Part shown: piece after piece, positions 1 to 6,156 of the stretch | Layout: each line of letters begins with the position of its first letter | How positions within the stretch are numbered: position 1 is the first letter of the stretch | Assembly: GCA_001564255.1 (NCBI GenBank) | Contig: LKNC01000163.1 | Location: forward strand, 1-6,471 | DNA: 6,471 nucleotides | Reading direction: 5' to 3' | DNA from: Natrialbaceae archaeon Tc-Br11_E2g1 | GTDB lineage: Archaea; Halobacteriota; Halobacteria; Halobacteriales; Natrialbaceae | The notes under the pieces: generated by a model | The model's input: only the letters and a program-made list of their open reading frames with translations | The model's database searches: none | Told to the model about the DNA's origin: nothing | Program-made: the position numbers and the translations under genes

Positions 1-747
1 CGTGTAAATCCCGACGCCCTGATCCTGTGTGACCCGTCGCATCGCCTCGACGAGCTCGTACATCCCGCCCTGTGGGTAGTAGACCCCCAGTTCGAGGTCC
101 ACGTAACTCATCAGTTTGTACAGCGCCGGGGTATTGTGTGGCGAGCCACCGAGAAAGACGAGCGTATACTGGAGGAGTTGCCGAAGCTTCGGGTGTTCGA
201 TGTACGTCCGAACGTGGTCGTCCATCGAACCGAGCAGGGTGAGCCCGCGTGCTGACCGGGCGACCTCGAGGGAGAGGTAGTCACGAAACCGGGAACGGTT
301 TGCCATCACGAACCGATTCATGCCGATCTCGTAGGCATCCGCGGCGTCCTCGAGGTAGCGTCGAAGTTCCGCCCCGGCACCCGCCTCGTAGGACTCGAAC
401 AGGGCGGCGGTCTCCTCGAGGTCGGTCGTCACGTCCGCTCGGTCGCCGTCGTCCCAGAAGACCCGGTAGTTCGGCTCGAGTTCGACGAGGTCGTAGTGAT
501 CGGACGGCGAGTCGCCGAACTGTTCGAAAAAGCGCTCGAAGACCTCGGGGATGAGGTACCACGACGGCCCGGTGTCAAAGCGGAAGCCCTCGGACTCGAG
601 GCGGTTGGCCACGCCGCCGACCCGACGCTCTCGTTCGTAGACGGAGACGTCCGCGCCGGCAGCGCCGAGGGACGCACTGGCGGCGAGTCCACCAATGCCG
701 GCGCCGACGACGCCGATGCTCCCGTCGATGCGGTCAGCGTCTCCCAT
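1..747 (-). CDS. crtI: Phytoene desaturase (CrtI family), partial, C-terminal half outside the window
   Basis: FAD-dependent carotenoid desaturase, expected to convert phytoene stepwise to lycopene at the membrane. I translated 249 residues; the frame is open to the left edge, so about half of a usual ~500-residue enzyme is present. Residues 11-40 form the dinucleotide-binding Rossmann fold (GAGIGG at 15-20, ending in acidic E38). They are followed by the GG at 44-45 and the family motif DTGPSWYLIPE at 58-68. Residues 200-228 carry the second conserved block (GGSPHNTPALY, then YYPQGGM). The start is the first ATG after an in-frame TAA four codons upstream, and the next Met is at 143. No clear TATA box is seen upstream. 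It is divergent from the HTH-10 gene and lies in a retinal/carotenoid cluster. The paralogue CrtD (3,4-desaturase) shares these motifs; CrtI is preferred because of the neighbours, but the missing half prevents a firm choice. Confidence 0.88.
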   Translation of the reverse strand, partial: MGDADRIDGSIGVVGAGIGGLAASASLGAAGADVSVYERERRVGGVANRLESEGFRFDTGPSWYLIPEVFERFFEQFGDSPSDHYDLVELEPNYRVFWDDGDRADVTTDLEETAALFESYEAGAGAELRRYLEDAADAYEIGMNRFVMANRSRFRDYLSLEVARSARGLTLLGSMDDHVRTYIEHPKLRQLLQYTLVFLGGSPHNTPALYKLMSYVDLELGVYYPQGGMYELVEAMRRVTQDQGVGIYT

Positions 748-851
748 TGGTGGACGTTAGCCGGCGAACCGGGAAAGCACGAACCGACGTGATCGGGGTC
801 TTCAAGACGGCCCGGACTCCGGCTCCTCGAGCCGGGGCGCGATCGGGCCGG

Positions 852-878
852 GGCAGACTAGTTTGGCCCTCGTTATAT
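852..878 (+). promoter_or_regulatory. Promoter of the HTH-10 gene: Bat-type UAS plus TATA box, leaderless start
   Basis: TTATAT at 873-878 is centred about 27 nt before the ATG at 903, the spacing expected for a leaderless haloarchaeal transcript. Just upstream, ACTAGTTTGG (857-866) matches all of the right-hand part of the bacterio-opsin UAS consensus as I recall it from Halobacterium (ACCcnactagTTnGG). Only the outer left ACC is poorly kept (GGCAG at 852-856). The position relative to TATA also fits a Bat-activated promoter. Binding by Bat is inferred. Confidence 0.7.
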
Positions 879-902
879 GAGCCCCCCGTCGAATCGTCGA
901 CT

Positions 903-1571
903 ATGGCAACGACCAGCCGCGCGGAGATCGACGACGGGACCATCGACGCCGACGCCTCCGACGGCGTCCGTGCACGGCTGGCGATCAGTGAGCCACCCGG
1001 CTGTGCGGTCGTCGAGGAGTTGACCGGCGGCGCCGTCGCGACCGACGTCCAGTGGGCCGACACCGCGGGCGACACCGTCGAACAGTTCCGGTCACGGCGG
1101 GGCCTCGAGGCCGAGTCGATCTTCGTCGCGGACGACGAGTCGATCTATCGGCTCACCGACGACGGCGGCGACTGTCCGTGTCGGTGGATCGAGTCGCTCG
1201 GCTATCCGATCGCGGACGTGACGGTGACGGGCCAGCCGAGCCAGCTCGTGGTGACGCTCTTGCTCCCCTCTCCGGAGTCGATCGTCGAGATCGTCGAGGC
1301 CCTCGAGTCCCGCGGCGCGTCGGTCCGACTCGAGTGTCTCGTCAGATCGATCCCCGACGACGACGAGTCGATCGTCGTCGACGCCGGACGACTGACCGAC
1401 CGCCAACGGGAGGTCCTCGAGGTCGCCTACCGGATGGGCTACTTCTCGTATCCACGCGAGTGCAACGCGGCTGCGGTCGCCGAGGAACTCGGCATCGTCC
1501 GATCGACGTTCGCCGAACACCTCGCGGCCGCCCAGCGTCGACTGTTCGAGGGGATCTTCGACGAGCGGTGA
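903..1571 (+). CDS. Small HTH-10 (Bat-type) transcriptional regulator
   Basis: A 222-residue cytoplasmic DNA-binding protein. Residues 22-150 resemble the sensor-like domain found next to HTH-10 in haloarchaeal regulators, with a CPC motif at 91-93 in the context CPCRWIESLG. Residues 164-220 form the HTH-10 domain, opening with LTDRQREVLEVAYRMGYF and ending with the recognition-helix region STFAEHLAAAQRRL. The same pattern occurs at the C-terminus of the Bat protein encoded downstream. There is no receiver, PAS or GAF domain, so input is unclear; the five cysteines (34, 91, 93, 145, 187) could bind metal or sense redox state, but that is speculation. The frame is open further upstream to 747, but ATG 903 is chosen because the TATA box sits 27 nt before it and the N-terminal extension is not haloarchaeal in composition. 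It is divergent from crtI and convergent with brp, with a 57-nt gap that has no obvious T-run terminator. A role in carotenoid/retinal regulation is inferred from position and promoter. Confidence 0.9.
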   Translation: MATTSRAEIDDGTIDADASDGVRARLAISEPPGCAVVEELTGGAVATDVQWADTAGDTVEQFRSRRGLEAESIFVADDESIYRLTDDGGDCPCRWIESLGYPIADVTVTGQPSQLVVTLLLPSPESIVEIVEALESRGASVRLECLVRSIPDDDESIVVDAGRLTDRQREVLEVAYRMGYFSYPRECNAAAVAEELGIVRSTFAEHLAAAQRRLFEGIFDER

Positions 1572-1628
1572 ACACGGGTTCTCGAGGCCGAGACGTCGTG
1601 TGACCGTCGCCGTCGTGGTCGTCGCGGC

Positions 1629-2666
1629 TCAGGGGACGTACCAGATCCCGCGTTTGAAATCGAGCCACTCGCCGACGACGACGTGTGGGAGTGCGACGAT
1701 ACAGATGAACAGTGTGTAAAACGCCACCAGCCCTGGGAGCAAGGACGCGCCGCCGAGCGGGGCCGGTGCGACGACCCAGATGGCGACCATCACGAGCGCC
1801 GTCGCCAGCGCACCGACGACCAACACCCCCCAGGCCGCGACGACGGGCAGGCCGTCATCGGAGGTCGCTTCCTCGCGTTCGACGACGACGCCGCGGGCGG
1901 ACTGTCGCAGCGAGTACCAAAGCGGGAAGTAGAGTCCGATGGCGACGACGACGGGAACGACGGTGAAGAAGACGACGAGCAACGAGGTTTCGAACGCGTC
2001 GAGGGCCCACGAGCGGCTCATCCCGCCGGTCACCAGGCCGCCGCCGAGGTGGGCGACGACGCCGACGCCGAACAGTCCCAGGAGTGCGGTCCGGACGGGT
2101 TCGATGTACGCGAGGCCGGGCAGGGGGGCCCCGGGATAGAAGACGTTCAGCATGGTGGTGGAGAAACTGACGTACGGTCCGACCCACAGCGCGAGCGGGA
2201 GGATCATCACGGCACCGCCACGGACCAGTGCGGCCAGCACCCGCTGTGAGCGATACTGCAGGTGGTCGGTCCCCACGATGGCGTCCATCACCCGGAGGTC
2301 CCCGTGTCCACCCTTGGCGACCGCCGTCGCGAACGCGATGAGCAACGCCAGCGCCGGGGCGAGCAAAAACAGCCCCACGAACCCGGCGAGAAACGCCACG
2401 TAGAGTGCGACGTACCGGAGGCCAAAGGGCAACCCCCGGCGCCTGACGTTCGTAAAGTGCTCGTAGCCGCCGTGGGGGAGGTTCAACGCGACCATCCCGA
2501 CCAGATAGATCACCATCTGCGTCTCGAGCGAGGGCTGGACGCCCAGGAGCGCCGTCGCGCCGAAGACGGCGATCAACGCGAGTAGCGCCCCTCTGGAGGC
2601 GTTGACGAGCACGTCCTCGACCGACGCCACGCGCCGAGTGTCGTACCCGAACGAGTGCGTTCCCAT
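1629..2666 (-). CDS. brp: Brp/Blh-family beta-carotene 15,15'-dioxygenase (retinal formation)
   Basis: Integral membrane protein of 345 residues, expected to cleave beta-carotene into two retinals, the bacteriorhodopsin chromophore. Hydrophobic segments are visible at about 26-43, 51-63, 84-117, 150-164, 193-212, 228-250, 275-300 and 309-330. Family histidines are seen in NLPHGGYEHF (H65), GGHGDLRVMD (H121) and ALPHVVVGEWLDF (H328). Oddly, the segment that in Blh reads HSRRH, carrying two iron-ligand histidines, here reads YSLRQ (Y251, Q255). The frame extends to an ATG at 2756, but that start lies upstream of this gene's own TATA-like box (2719-2726). ATG 2666 gives the sensible N-terminus and a leader of about 30 nt. 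It is divergent from bat and convergent with the HTH-10 gene. The family assignment is secure; enzymatic activity is uncertain because of the missing ligands. It could be a non-catalytic or accessory Brp paralogue, with another copy elsewhere in the genome. Confidence 0.88.
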   Translation of the reverse strand: MGTHSFGYDTRRVASVEDVLVNASRGALLALIAVFGATALLGVQPSLETQMVIYLVGMVALNLPHGGYEHFTNVRRRGLPFGLRYVALYVAFLAGFVGLFLLAPALALLIAFATAVAKGGHGDLRVMDAIVGTDHLQYRSQRVLAALVRGGAVMILPLALWVGPYVSFSTTMLNVFYPGAPLPGLAYIEPVRTALLGLFGVGVVAHLGGGLVTGGMSRSWALDAFETSLLVVFFTVVPVVVAIGLYFPLWYSLRQSARGVVVEREEATSDDGLPVVAAWGVLVVGALATALVMVAIWVVAPAPLGGASLLPGLVAFYTLFICIVALPHVVVGEWLDFKRGIWYVP

Positions 2667-2718
2667 GTCCACCCGTTGGGCCGACGGACGGTTGGGTGCT
2701 GACCGTACAACGGCGGCT

Positions 2719-2744
2719 GTTTTTATGGGCCGAACGGTTCGTCC
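2719..2744 (-). promoter_or_regulatory. brp promoter with UAS-like element
   Basis: Read on the minus strand, CATAAAAAC (about 2718-2726) is a good TATA box, predicting a start of transcription near 2696. Directly upstream is GAACCGTTCGGCC (2740-2728), related to the elements before the HTH-10 gene and crtY. Its right half fits the TTnGG end of the bacterio-opsin UAS; the left half does not. The core also forms an inverted repeat, CGAAC-G-GTTCG (2731-2741). It lies between the brp and bat TATA boxes and could serve both genes. Confidence 0.5.
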
Positions 2745-2753
2745 GGCTGTAGT

Positions 2754-2760
2754 CATAAAC
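2754..2760 (+). promoter_or_regulatory. Candidate TATA box of bat
   Basis: CATAAAC at 2754-2760 is centred about 34 nt before the bat ATG at 2791, so transcription would begin near 2784, giving a leader of a few nucleotides at most. There is no Shine-Dalgarno before the ATG, consistent with leaderless or nearly leaderless translation. The match to a TATA box is only moderate. Confidence 0.45.
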
Positions 2761-2790
2761 GTTTACCTCCCCCCATGAGAACCCCCGGAC

Positions 2791-4788
2791 ATGAAAAGCG
2801 GTCGTACCCTCCTGGTCCACCCGGAGGACGCGAGCGGTCCCATCCGGTGTGCCCTCGAGGAGGCGGGCTATCTGGTGACGGTCGTCGAGCGGGCGACGAC
2901 CGCCGTCGCCAGGATCTCCTCGAGCGAGTTCGATTGTGTCGTCATCGGCTCCGAGTTGCCCGACGACGACGGGGTGGCGTTACTCGAGGCGATCCGGGAG
3001 GTCGACCCGGCGATCCCGACGGTCGTGTACACGACCGAGGACGCCGATGACGACGCGTTCGACCGTGGGGTCGATCGGTTCGTCACGCGAAACGGGGCGT
3101 CGTCGCTCGATCGCCTGGTGGAGGAGGTCACGGCGGTTACCTCGCGGACGGCCGGGCCACCACAGGACGTCTCGGACCACGAACCCGAACCCGACGAGAT
3201 CGTTCGCGCGATCGAGGACGCGCCGATCGGGATCAGCCTGAGTGACGCGTCGCTCCCCGACGACCCGCTCGTCTACGTCAACGACGCCTGGGAAGAGATC
3301 ACCGGCTACGAGCGAGATCACGCACTCGGGCGGAACCCACGGCTCGTTCAGGGGCCCGGTACCGACCCGGAGACGGCCGAGTCGATCGGGACCGCGATCG
3401 GGAACGAGGTCCCGATCACCGTCGAGGTCCGGAACTATCGGCGCGACGGGACGCCGTTCTGGAACGAACTCACGGTCGCTCCCGTCCGCGACGACGACGG
3501 CGAGGTCACCCACTACGTCGGCTTCCAGGACGACGTCACCGATCGCAAAACCGCCGAGATCGTCGCCGAGGAACGTGCCACGAAACTCGCCGAGGAACGA
3601 CGGTCGCTCCGGCGACTGCTCGAGTACGTCCACGGACTGCTCAACGAACTCTCGGACGTTCTGGTCAGCGAACACGACCGACACGTCATCGTCCAACGGG
3701 TCTGTGACGAGATCGCTGCCGTCGCTGACTACCCCGCCTGCTGGTTCGGATCGACCACACCGACAGCGGACGTCCTCGAACTGGAGGCGACGACCGGACT
3801 CCCCGAGACTGTCGATTCGACCCTCGAGGTGGCGACGCTCCCGGAGCCAATCGAGGAGGCCCTCGAGTCCGACGAGGTCGCGGCCTGCCGGGTCGGCGAG
3901 TGTGCCGGCGATGCCCTCGATCCGGCCGCCGTCGGCGCCAGCCGGTTCGCGGTCGTTCCGATCGATTACGGGCCCAAGCGCTACGGGCTACTCGGCGTCT
4001 ACGGGGACCGTGGCGAAGCCCTCGACTGTCGCGAACAGCAGTTGTTCGCCTCGATCGGGGGCATGATCGGCAGTCGGCTGAACGCCATCGAGACGCAGCG
4101 ACTCCTCACTGCGGACCGTGTCACCGAGGTCGAGGTCGCGATCAGAGACGAGCGGTTCCCGCTGTCGGTGGTCGCCGGCGAACTCGAGGAGCCGGTCGAG
4201 TACCGCGGATTGACCCTCGCCCCGGACGGGGAGTCCTGTGAGCTGTTCTGTACGACGACGGGCGATACGTCGTGTGTCGATCTGACTGGAGTGGCGTTCG
4301 TCGACGACGTTCGGACGATAACCGACGCCGAGGCGGGAACGACGTTCGCGCTCACCGTCGAGTCGACGACGCCGTTTCGAGATCTCGCGGAGTACGGCGC
4401 GTCGATCGCCGAACTCGTCGCTCACCCGGGGCGGGCGGTGCTCGAGCTCGAACTCCCGCCGTCGTCGGAGGTTCGGGCGATCCTCGACGTCCTCGAGGCA
4501 CGGTACGAACAGGTGACACTCCGGTCTCGAACCGAGCGGGAGACGCGGGGGCGAACGACGCTCGACCGCTCGGCGATGCTCGAGGAACGGCTGACCGACC
4601 GACAGCGGGCGGCCCTCGAGGCGGCACAGCTGAACGGCTACTTCGAGTGGCCGCGACCGACCGACGGCGCGGAGATCGCGGAGACGATGGGGATCACCCG
4701 GCAGACGTTCCACCAGCACCTCCGAGCCGCCGAACGAAAGCTCGTCGAGACCTACGTCGGCGCCGGATCGAACGGTGGGGGATCCTGA
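2791..4788 (+). CDS. bat: Bacterio-opsin activator Bat: receiver-like, LOV/PAS, GAF, Bat-associated and HTH-10 domains
   Basis: A 665-residue soluble regulator, close to the size of known Bat proteins, which activate bop, brp and carotenoid genes under low oxygen and light. Domains in order: receiver-like fold (5-113); PAS/LOV domain (137-252) with GRNPRLVQ at 180-187, RNYRRDG at 214-220, FWN at 223-225 and a VGFQDDVTDRK ending; charged linker helix (253-290); GAF domain (about 290-438); Bat-associated domain (about 443-585); HTH-10 (598-655), starting ERLTDRQRAALEAAQLNGYF. Two signalling sites are degenerate. The receiver has G53 where the phospho-acceptor Asp should be and HPED instead of the N-terminal acidic pair. 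The LOV motif has P183 where the photoactive Cys should be. Redox or ligand sensing through PAS or GAF is therefore more likely than phosphorylation or flavin-adduct photochemistry, which is an inference. ATG 2791 is chosen from the TATA spacing. It is divergent from brp and followed by crtY on the same strand. Confidence 0.93.
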   Translation: MKSGRTLLVHPEDASGPIRCALEEAGYLVTVVERATTAVARISSSEFDCVVIGSELPDDDGVALLEAIREVDPAIPTVVYTTEDADDDAFDRGVDRFVTRNGASSLDRLVEEVTAVTSRTAGPPQDVSDHEPEPDEIVRAIEDAPIGISLSDASLPDDPLVYVNDAWEEITGYERDHALGRNPRLVQGPGTDPETAESIGTAIGNEVPITVEVRNYRRDGTPFWNELTVAPVRDDDGEVTHYVGFQDDVTDRKTAEIVAEERATKLAEERRSLRRLLEYVHGLLNELSDVLVSEHDRHVIVQRVCDEIAAVADYPACWFGSTTPTADVLELEATTGLPETVDSTLEVATLPEPIEEALESDEVAACRVGECAGDALDPAAVGASRFAVVPIDYGPKRYGLLGVYGDRGEALDCREQQLFASIGGMIGSRLNAIETQRLLTADRVTEVEVAIRDERFPLSVVAGELEEPVEYRGLTLAPDGESCELFCTTTGDTSCVDLTGVAFVDDVRTITDAEAGTTFALTVESTTPFRDLAEYGASIAELVAHPGRAVLELELPPSSEVRAILDVLEARYEQVTLRSRTERETRGRTTLDRSAMLEERLTDRQRAALEAAQLNGYFEWPRPTDGAEIAETMGITRQTFHQHLRAAERKLVETYVGAGSNGGGS

Positions 4789-4799
4789 CCTGTTTGGCC
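4783..4799 (+). promoter_or_regulatory. UAS-like element upstream of crtY, overlapping the bat stop codon
   Basis: TCCTGACCTGTTTGG (4783-4797) agrees with the recalled bacterio-opsin UAS consensus at 9 of its 13 defined positions. It shares GACNNGTTTGGCC with the element before the HTH-10 gene (856-868). It spans the bat TGA at 4786-4788. The only TATA-like sequence downstream is the weak CCCTATGT at 4804-4811, so promoter activity is uncertain. If active, it would give crtY its own Bat-responsive transcript with a leader of roughly 160-170 nt. Confidence 0.35.
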
Positions 4800-4998
4800 A
4801 CACCCCTATGTCCGTCCGAACACAACTGCCGGTCGTGATGGCGTCGCGTCTACCCTCGAGGAGTCGAAGTCGGAGCCGGACGACGGGCCCGCGGTGTGTC
4901 GACGGCGGGGCTACAGCGGCTCGGACGCGGGACGGCCTCTCGCCGGCACGTCCCGTAGCGAGACGGGCCGTTGCCGTGGTCGGCGAGGGTGATCGGTG
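4789..4998 (+). other. Leader/spacer between bat and crtY, no convincing gene
   Basis: These 210 nt hold no protein I can support. One open frame runs from ATG 4808 to the TGA at 4997-4999 (63 codons), overlapping the crtY start as TGATG, a classic translational-coupling layout. However, its product is very Arg/Ser-rich (SRLPSRSRSRSRTT) and basic, unlike the acidic haloarchaeal proteome, and there is no Shine-Dalgarno before it. A short potential hairpin, CCCGT-N6-ACGGG, lies at 4952-4967. The stretch is best read as an untranslated leader, possibly regulatory. Confidence 0.5.
4988..4994 (+). promoter_or_regulatory. Shine-Dalgarno site of crtY
   Basis: GGTGATC is a seven-base perfect complement to the archaeal 16S rRNA 3' tail (GATCACC), four bases before ATG 4999. 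It decides for ATG 4999 over the adjacent GTG at 4996. It also shows that crtY, unlike the HTH-10 gene and sufB, is translated from a leadered mRNA, consistent with co-transcription with bat or with a distal promoter. Confidence 0.7.
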
Positions 4999-5784
4999 AT
5001 GAGTCCGCCGCTCAGTTACGTCGGGTTCCACCTCGTGTTCATCCTGCCGCCGATCCTGGTCCTCGGTGTGCTCGCCTGGCGGCGGGACGACGCCTGGCTC
5101 GACCGGCGGTCGCTCTCCGGGATGGCGATACTGATCGGCCTGGCGGTGGTGTACACGACGCCGTGGACGAACGTGATGATCCCGGAGGGGGTCTGGTGGT
5201 ACGGCGAGGGTGCCGTCGTCGATCGGATCTGGTACACGCCGGTCGAGGAGTACCTCTTTTTCATCCTCCAGCCGATACTGACGGCGCTGTGGCTGTTCCA
5301 GTTTCTCGACGTCGCGGATCGGTCGCTGAAGATTCCGCTGTCCCATCGCGTCGTCGGCGTCCTGGGGGGGCTCGCGATCTGTCTCGTCGGCTGGCTGTTG
5401 CTCGGGACGACGTCGACGTACTACCTCGGCTCGATCCTGTTCTGGGCCGGCCCGATCCTGGCGATTCAGTGGGGCTTCGGGCTCACGTATCTCCGTGACA
5501 CCTGGCCGATGGTCACGCTGGCCGTCGCCGTCCCGACGCTCTACCTCTGGGTCGCCGACCGGATCGCGATCGGCCTCGGTATCTGGGAGATCTCGACGAC
5601 TCACACCGTCGGCGTGACGCTACTCGGGCTCCCGATCGAGGAGGCGCTTTTCTTCCTCGTGACGAATATCTTCATCGTCCAGGGGATCGTGATGTACGTC
5701 TGGGTGCTCGAGCGCAAACACGAACTGGCCGAACTGGCGCCGTTCGAGGAGCGACTCGCGGCCTACGGGACGGACCGTCGATGA
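4999..5784 (+). CDS. crtY: Lycopene beta-cyclase (fused CrtYc-CrtYd type)
   Basis: Integral membrane enzyme of 261 residues that cyclises both ends of lycopene to give beta-carotene, the substrate of Brp. It is built from two repeats of the lycopene cyclase domain, as in other archaeal cyclases. The first repeat (about 5-100) has PWTN at 55-58 and TPVEEYLFF at 80-88. The second (about 118-235) has ADRIAIGLGIWEI near 186-198 and LPIEEALFF at 211-219. The paired P(V/I)EE motifs are the family signature and include the likely catalytic acids. Hydrophobic segments are at about 7-26, 40-53, 83-103, 117-136, 143-160, 170-186, 203-222 and 224-236. The C-terminus is a short charged tail. A strong Shine-Dalgarno fixes the start. 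It follows bat on the same strand after a 210-nt leader. Confidence 0.94.
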   Translation: MSPPLSYVGFHLVFILPPILVLGVLAWRRDDAWLDRRSLSGMAILIGLAVVYTTPWTNVMIPEGVWWYGEGAVVDRIWYTPVEEYLFFILQPILTALWLFQFLDVADRSLKIPLSHRVVGVLGGLAICLVGWLLLGTTSTYYLGSILFWAGPILAIQWGFGLTYLRDTWPMVTLAVAVPTLYLWVADRIAIGLGIWEISTTHTVGVTLLGLPIEEALFFLVTNIFIVQGIVMYVWVLERKHELAELAPFEERLAAYGTDRR

Positions 5785-5826
5785 ACCACGTTCATACCGT
5801 GTTTCATCGAGGACACCGCAGCTGAT

Positions 5827-5845
5827 CGGGAACGGAACCGTCCCG
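5827..5845 (+). terminator. Possible hairpin terminator after crtY
   Basis: CGGGAACGGAACCGTCCCG can fold as CGGG/CCCG plus ACG/CGT with a one-base bulge and a GAAC loop, about 43 nt after the crtY stop. There is only a short TTT afterwards (5850-5852), and haloarchaeal terminators are usually T-rich, so support is weak. Confidence 0.25.
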
Positions 5846-6156
5846 TCGCTTTACCGAACGCGATGTCGAGCGTGCATCGGCCGGGAACGGTGTGTCAGAA
5901 AACGAGAGACACATGTCGAGTCAAACGAACCGCGCCCGCCCGTCCCAGTCGCCACCGTCCTCGTCGTCTCGCTGGTTCTACCGGGGGCGAGCTGTGGTTG
6001 TATCCGCCAGTCGCCGGTCCCCGCTGTGCCGGTGTGGGTGGGCTGGCCGATGATCGGCGTGTCGGGTTCGTGGACGGCGTCGACGACGCGGGAGAGTCCA
6101 TCGATAGCGTCTACACCCCCCGGGAGACGATCACGTCTCGTCATCCGGCGACAGTC

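Noticed and set aside
765..786. Direct repeat CGAACCG (765-771, 780-786), also seen at the brp/bat region, as a carotenoid-gene operator
   Set aside because: The heptamer also occurs inside coding DNA (near 224, 309 and 4526) and near 5925, about what base composition would allow, so it is not specific to promoters.
747..902. 52-residue N-terminal extension of the HTH-10 regulator
   Set aside because: It would run through the UAS and TATA box, and its composition (basic, Pro-rich) is not haloarchaeal coding. ATG 903 fits a leaderless start.
1572..1628. Bidirectional terminator between the convergent HTH-10 gene and brp
   Set aside because: I found no stable hairpin or T-run in these 57 nt.
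2667..2756. 30-residue N-terminal extension of Brp from ATG 2756
   Set aside because: This start lies upstream of the brp TATA box and overlaps the bat TATA box; the added residues do not look like Brp.
3242..4066. 274-codon plus-strand frame inside bat
   Set aside because: It is a shifted reading of bat; the product is dominated by Ser, Arg, Thr and Pro, and the bat frame carries clear domains.
4789..4990. Continuation of the bat frame after its stop with plausible acidic content (TLEESKSEPDDG)
   Set aside because: It has no start codon, and the later part is Arg/Gly/Ser-rich. Readthrough or a remnant cannot be supported from one sequence.
3988..5604. 538-codon open frame on the minus strand across the end of bat and crtY
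   Set aside because: It is antisense to two well-supported genes, its product is Arg/Asp-repetitive without hydrophobic core or motifs, and long antisense frames are common at this GC content.
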